Source: Nitrospira sp.
Lineage (GTDB): Bacteria > Nitrospirota > Nitrospiria > Nitrospirales > Nitrospiraceae
DNA: 64,000 nt
Direction: 5' to 3'
NCBI GenBank assembly: GCA_022226955.1
Contig: CP092079.1
Span: forward strand, 399,666 to 463,665
Under the pieces are notes generated by a model that had not been told where the DNA came from, searched no databases, and saw nothing but the letters and a program-made list of their open reading frames with translations. The translations under genes were made by a program, and so were the position numbers. Below, piece after piece: positions 60,165-64,000 of the stretch; the first letter of the stretch is position 1; every line of letters starts with the position of its first letter.

Positions 60165-61265
60165 GTGGCTGACCTGAGCATCGATATTCGATCCCTGGTC
60201 AAGCGTCATGGCTCGATGCTCGCCGTCGATCATGTGTCTCTGCAGATCGGCCGCGGGGAATTCTTTTCGCTCCTTGGACCCAGCGGGGCCGGGAAGACTT
60301 CATTGCTTAGAATGCTGGCGGGTTTTGAGACGCCCGATGCCGGCGACATCCTCATCGACGGCCGCTCGATGGCCGGCGTTCCGCCGAATCGACGGCCTGT
60401 GAATCTCGTGTTTCAATCCTACGCGCTGTTTCCCCACATGACGGTTGCGGAGAATGTGGCGTTCGGCCTTGAGATGAAGCGCCTGCCGCGCGGCGAGATT
60501 GCCGAGCGAGTCGGGGCGACACTCGATTTGGTTCAATTGAAAGACAAGCGGGACCGTGTGCCGAGCCGGCTCTCAGGCGGTGAACAGCAACGGGTGGCGC
60601 TCGCGCGGGCACTCGTCAATCGGCCTGCGGTCGTCTTGTTGGATGAGCCGCTGGCCGCGCTGGATCAGCAGCTCCGGCAACAGATGCAGGTCGAGCTCAA
60701 AACCATTCAGGCGCAAGTGGGACTGACGTTTGTGTGCGTGACGCATCATCAGGAGGAAGCGCTGGCGCTGTCCGACCGGCTGGCAGTCATGCAGCAGGGA
60801 CGGGTGATGCAAGTGGGGCGTCCGGAGGATCTCTATGAGCGCCCTGAAAATCTGTTTGTGGCGCGATTCGTGGGAGTGAGCAATGAGGTGAGTGGAACCT
60901 TGGCGGATCTTCACGCCGGCGAAGGCACGCTTGTGCCTTGCGACGTCCCTGCATTGCAAGGAATTCGCGTATCGGTTCCTGCCGGACTTCAGTCCGGCGC
61001 GCAAGTCGTGATGACGGTCAGACCCGAGCGCATTCGCCTTGCGCCGGGCCATGTCGCGGCTGGTGACGCGAATGGTCTGCATGGCGTGGTGGAGTCGATG
61101 CGCTACATCGGCAATGAATGGCACGGCGTGGTGCGAATAGGCGAATCGGTGCGTTGGACGATTCGCGCGCCCAATGCCGCGTCGCAGAGCCGTCCGGTTG
61201 CAGTGGGGATGCCAGTCTCGCTTCAGTGGAATGCATCCGATGGCATCGTGATTCCGGTGACATGA
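60165..61265 (+). CDS. potA: Spermidine/putrescine ABC transporter ATPase PotA
   Basis: The GTG at 60165, with an AGGATT-type site about 9 bases upstream, starts a 366-residue ATPase. It has Walker A GPSGAGKTS, signature LSGGEQQRVALARAL, Walker B VVLLDEPLAALD, and the H-loop His in CVTHHQEE. A C-terminal TOBE domain spans about 275-360. It powers the permeases PotB and PotC. It is the first gene of the four-gene pot operon and overlaps potB by 4 bases (ATGA). Confidence 0.93.
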   Translation: MADLSIDIRSLVKRHGSMLAVDHVSLQIGRGEFFSLLGPSGAGKTSLLRMLAGFETPDAGDILIDGRSMAGVPPNRRPVNLVFQSYALFPHMTVAENVAFGLEMKRLPRGEIAERVGATLDLVQLKDKRDRVPSRLSGGEQQRVALARALVNRPAVVLLDEPLAALDQQLRQQMQVELKTIQAQVGLTFVCVTHHQEEALALSDRLAVMQQGRVMQVGRPEDLYERPENLFVARFVGVSNEVSGTLADLHAGEGTLVPCDVPALQGIRVSVPAGLQSGAQVVMTVRPERIRLAPGHVAAGDANGLHGVVESMRYIGNEWHGVVRIGESVRWTIRAPNAASQSRPVAVGMPVSLQWNASDGIVIPVT

Positions 61266-62155
61266 AACACTCGCCGCCATCGATAGCATCGTCTTCCAGC
61301 GACCGTTCGCGCCGCGAACCCTATCGGCTGCTCCTTCCCGGGCTATTGTGGACCGCGCTATTTTGCCTGCTGCCAATCATCGTTGTCTTGGCGGTGAGTC
61401 TGGCCACGCGCGGCACCTACGGAGGGGTCCTGTGGGAATTCAGTTTGGACAACTATCGAGATTTGCTGCATCCCCTCTACGGGCGGATCTTCGGGCAATC
61501 GCTGTTGCTGGCCGGCGCGACCACAGGGTTGTGTCTTGTCCTGGGTTTTCCTCTGGCCTATTACATCGCCCGGCTGCCGCCGCGCCGCCAGGCGCTGTGG
61601 CTGGTGCTCATCATGATTCCCTTCTGGACGAACTTCCTCGTGCGCACCTACGCCTGGATATTCATATTGCGCACGGAAGGGCTGCTGAATACCCTGCTCA
61701 TCCAACTGCATCTGATCTCGGCTCCGCTGGATCTCTTGTATTCCGATCAGGCGGTGTTGCTGGGGTTGGTCTATGGCTATTTGCCGTTCATGGTGTTGCC
61801 GCTCTATGCGGCGATTGAACGGATTGACCCGGCCTTGATCGAAGCGGCGTGGGATCTCTATGCGGATCGGTGGCCGCTGTTCCGCCGGGTGCTGATTCCG
61901 CTGACGAGGCCTGGCATCGTTGCCGGTTGCGTGCTGGTCTTTATTCCTTCGCTAGGCGCGTACCTGACGCCGGATCTGCTCGGCGGCGCGCGCAGCATGA
62001 TGGTGGGGAATCTGATTCAGCATGAATATCTGGTCGCGCGGGACTGGCCGCTGGGATCGGCGTTGTCCATCGTGCTTATGCTCATGGTGATGGGCAGCCT
62101 GTTGTGGTATTTCGCGGCGCAACCGCCGCAGGCTCGCGAGCGAGGCGAGTCATGA
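61262..62155 (+). CDS. potB: Spermidine/putrescine ABC transporter permease PotB
   Basis: The ATG at 61262 overlaps the potA stop, giving 297 residues. Six membrane helices are predicted, with LLLPGLLWTALFCLLPIIVVLAV first. The EAA loop EAAWDLYADRWPLFRRVLIPLTRPG contacts the ATPase. A long reading frame starts upstream inside potA, but the coupled start is more likely. Its stop overlaps the potC start. Confidence 0.93.
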   Translation: MKHSPPSIASSSSDRSRREPYRLLLPGLLWTALFCLLPIIVVLAVSLATRGTYGGVLWEFSLDNYRDLLHPLYGRIFGQSLLLAGATTGLCLVLGFPLAYYIARLPPRRQALWLVLIMIPFWTNFLVRTYAWIFILRTEGLLNTLLIQLHLISAPLDLLYSDQAVLLGLVYGYLPFMVLPLYAAIERIDPALIEAAWDLYADRWPLFRRVLIPLTRPGIVAGCVLVFIPSLGAYLTPDLLGGARSMMVGNLIQHEYLVARDWPLGSALSIVLMLMVMGSLLWYFAAQPPQARERGES

Positions 62156-62919
62156 GAGGGCAGGGAGTTTGGCTGCGGAGTATCAGCGGATTTGGCCTCG
62201 CATTTCTGTATCTCCCAATAGTTGTGCTGGTGCTGTTCTCATTGAATGCCTCGCGTCTGTCGGCAACCTGGCAGGGGTTTTCGTGGCACTGGTACGAAGT
62301 GCTGTGGCGGGACGAAGCTCTGTTGGCCGCTGCCGTGAACTCACTCTGGATTGCGGCGCTGTCGACGAGCCTTGCGGTACTGCTCGGCCTGCCGGCGGCG
62401 ATGGGGTTGGAGCGCCTGAAGGGGCGTGGCCGGCAAGTGGTGGATACCATTTTCTTGCTGCCGCTGGTGCTGCCGGAAGTGATGATGGGGGTGGCGCTGT
62501 TGCTGTTCTTCGTGATGATTCACTGGCCGCTGAGTCTGGCCACGGTCATCGTTGGGCATGCCGCATTTAATTTGCCCGTGGTCATTGTGATGGTGCGAGC
62601 CAGGTTGCAGAAGCTCGATCCTCGACTGGAGGAGGCGGCGAACGATCTCGGGGCCTCGGCGTGGCAAACGTTTTACCGGGTGACCTGGCCGCTGGTCCGT
62701 CCGGCGGTGCTGGGGGCTGCGCTGTTGGCGTTCACGATTTCACTCGACGACTTTATTGTCACGTTCTTCGTCGCCGGTCCTGGCGCCACCACCCTGCCGC
62801 TCAAGGTCTATTCCATGATCAAGTCCGGTCTTTCTCCTGAGATTAATGCGCTGTCTTCCGTGCTGGTCTTGTCGTCCATGGGACTCGTCGGTCTGTCTCT
62901 GGTCTTTCAACGGCGGTAA
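62152..62919 (+). CDS. potC: Spermidine/putrescine ABC transporter permease PotC
   Basis: The ATG at 62152 overlaps the potB stop (ATGA), giving 255 residues. It is a six-helix permease with the EAA loop EEAANDLGASAWQTFYRVTWPLVRP and the phrase FTISLDDFIVTFFVAGPG, which is typical for PotC. It forms the membrane channel with PotB. Confidence 0.94.
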   Translation: MRGQGVWLRSISGFGLAFLYLPIVVLVLFSLNASRLSATWQGFSWHWYEVLWRDEALLAAAVNSLWIAALSTSLAVLLGLPAAMGLERLKGRGRQVVDTIFLLPLVLPEVMMGVALLLFFVMIHWPLSLATVIVGHAAFNLPVVIVMVRARLQKLDPRLEEAANDLGASAWQTFYRVTWPLVRPAVLGAALLAFTISLDDFIVTFFVAGPGATTLPLKVYSMIKSGLSPEINALSSVLVLSSMGLVGLSLVFQRR

Positions 62920-62926
62920 CGCGACG

Positions 62927-63997
62927 ATGTCTGTTTCTCAAGGTTTCCTGAAAGCTCTGGGGGTTATTGCGGTCGCTGTTCTTCTCTTGAATGGGTGCGA
63001 CCGGGGACGAGAGGGCAATCGGCAAGACGGCGCGGCGGCGACACTCCACTATTTTACGTGGTCCGACTATGTCAGTCCTGAATTGATCCATGAATTTGAG
63101 CAGGCGCATGGCGCGCGCGTTGTTGTCGATACGTTTAGCAGCAATGAAGAGTTGCTGGCCAAGCTCCAAGGCGGGGCCACGGGATACGACGTCACGGTTC
63201 CGTCTGATTTCATGGTGTCGATCATGGTGGCGCAGGGGATGCTGGCGGAATTGGATCCTGCCGCATTGCCGAATCTCCGTACGCTTGAGCCGCATCTTCA
63301 GCGTCCGGCCTTCGATCCGGCGCATCGGTATGCCGTGCCGTATCTTTGGGGAACGGTGGGAATCGGGTACGACTCAGCAGTGGTGACAACGCCTCCAGAC
63401 AGTTGGGATATTTTATGGGATCGGCGTTATCGCGGCAGAATCAGCATGTTGAACGACCAGCGAGAGGTCTTCGGAGCTGTGCTGCGTTCGATGGGGCACT
63501 CGATGAATACGACCGATCCTGGGATGATCGAAGCGGCCAAGCAGAAGCTGATTGCCCAAAAGCCACTGGTCAAGACCTACGCGAGCGACCATTACGACCA
63601 GCTTTTGGCGTCCGGGGATGTGGTGCTGGCGCATGGGTGGGGAGGGCCGGTCGCGCGGGCTATGCGGGATCGTCCATCGATTCGGTATGTGGTCCCCAAA
63701 GAAGGCGGGACGATTTGGGCCGATTGCCTCGTGGTCCTGAACTCGTCGCCCAATAAGGCATTGGCCATGCAATTCATCAACTTTCTGATCGATGCTCGCG
63801 TGGCGGCGCGGACGTCCGAGCGGTTGCTTTTTGCGGCGTCGAATCATGAGGCTCGCGCGTGGGTTGCAAAAGACGTTCTGGAGAACCCGGCGGTGTATCC
63901 GCCGGCCGATCTCATTCCCCGTATGGAATGGATGGGAGATGTCGGGCGGGCGATGCGCATCTACGACCGGGCTTGGACTGAGTTAAAAATGCAGTAA
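62927..63997 (+). CDS. potD: Polyamine-binding lipoprotein PotD
   Basis: The ATG at 62927 lies 7 bases after potC; the frame is complete with TAA at 63995. It has 356 residues. The N terminus has a lipoprotein signal (VIAVAVLLLNGC), and the mature part starts with a typical PotD phrase, LHYFTWSDYVSPELI. It includes VVDTFSSNEELLAKL and YDVTVPSDFMV, and Trp/Asp/Glu ligands (WGTVGIGYD, WADCLVVLN). It captures spermidine or putrescine in the periplasm. An anchored lipoprotein, rather than a soluble PotD, is a little unusual for a Gram-negative. Confidence 0.93.
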   Translation: MSVSQGFLKALGVIAVAVLLLNGCDRGREGNRQDGAAATLHYFTWSDYVSPELIHEFEQAHGARVVVDTFSSNEELLAKLQGGATGYDVTVPSDFMVSIMVAQGMLAELDPAALPNLRTLEPHLQRPAFDPAHRYAVPYLWGTVGIGYDSAVVTTPPDSWDILWDRRYRGRISMLNDQREVFGAVLRSMGHSMNTTDPGMIEAAKQKLIAQKPLVKTYASDHYDQLLASGDVVLAHGWGGPVARAMRDRPSIRYVVPKEGGTIWADCLVVLNSSPNKALAMQFINFLIDARVAARTSERLLFAASNHEARAWVAKDVLENPAVYPPADLIPRMEWMGDVGRAMRIYDRAWTELKMQ

Positions 63998-64000
63998 TGT

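Overview
The window is moderately GC-rich, densely coded bacterial chromosome. I think it comes from a Nitrospira-like member of the Nitrospirota. This rests on gene content and style, not on a database match: Gram-negative outer-membrane proteins, a glycogen branch (glgB, glgC), many single-domain response regulators, TPR proteins, ATGA-type gene overlaps, and a short inverted-repeat element of a kind I recall from Nitrospira genomes. There are about 60 genes, two tRNAs, no rRNA and no CRISPR array. No phage or transposase gene is visible.

Layout. 1-14.4 kb holds housekeeping and orphan genes: a 39-residue basic protein, a receiver-domain protein with a long helical tail, a HAD hydrolase, a GNAT/nitrilase pair, a sirtuin, a ketopantoate reductase fused to a molybdopterin-oxidoreductase-like domain, a 1657-residue TPR protein with an embedded C39-like peptidase, a MATE transporter, a MITE-like element and a DUF2779 nuclease. 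14.4-26.7 kb starts with tRNA-Ser and then carries a lipopeptide locus: a 3103-residue NRPS (FAAL-ACP-C-A-PCP-C-A-PCP-TE), a cyclic-peptide-type ABC exporter and a phosphopantetheinyl transferase. 26.7-28.9 kb holds tadA and an ECF sigma/anti-sigma pair.

29.0-37.2 kb is the most interesting region: a tightly coupled minus-strand operon that looks like an undescribed RiPP (modified peptide) system. In transcription order it encodes a glycosyltransferase-like protein, a methyltransferase, a PqqD-like peptide chaperone, two radical SAM proteins, a 66-residue Cys/Gly-rich precursor ending in Ser, an HPr-kinase-like kinase, a third radical SAM/SPASM protein, a nucleotidyltransferase and an S26-type peptidase. 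My working model is that PqqD presents the precursor, the radical SAM enzymes install crosslinks, the kinase and nucleotidyltransferase decorate it (perhaps at the terminal Ser), and the peptidase removes the leader.

37.2-48.2 kb is a series of small genes: TPR proteins, a lipoprotein, a PagL-like deacylase, a toxin/antitoxin pair, a hemerythrin, a SagB-like double nitroreductase, a VanZ-like protein, two response regulators, a PilZ protein, a Tat-exported DUF882 protein and an FKBP isomerase. 48.2-59.7 kb holds glgB, tRNA-Arg, a large secreted multidomain protein, an outer-membrane barrel, a Ski2-like helicase split into two genes in swapped order, and glgC. 59.8-64.0 kb holds a small coiled-coil protein and a complete potABCD-type polyamine transporter.

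For the NRPS, hand alignment gives a Gly code for the second A domain and an uncertain (perhaps Tyr-like) code for the first, so the formal product is N-acyl-X-Gly. Three catalytic motifs are altered: HR for HH in C1, DQ for DG in C2, and Cys with no matching His in the TE. How chain building and release work is therefore an open question.
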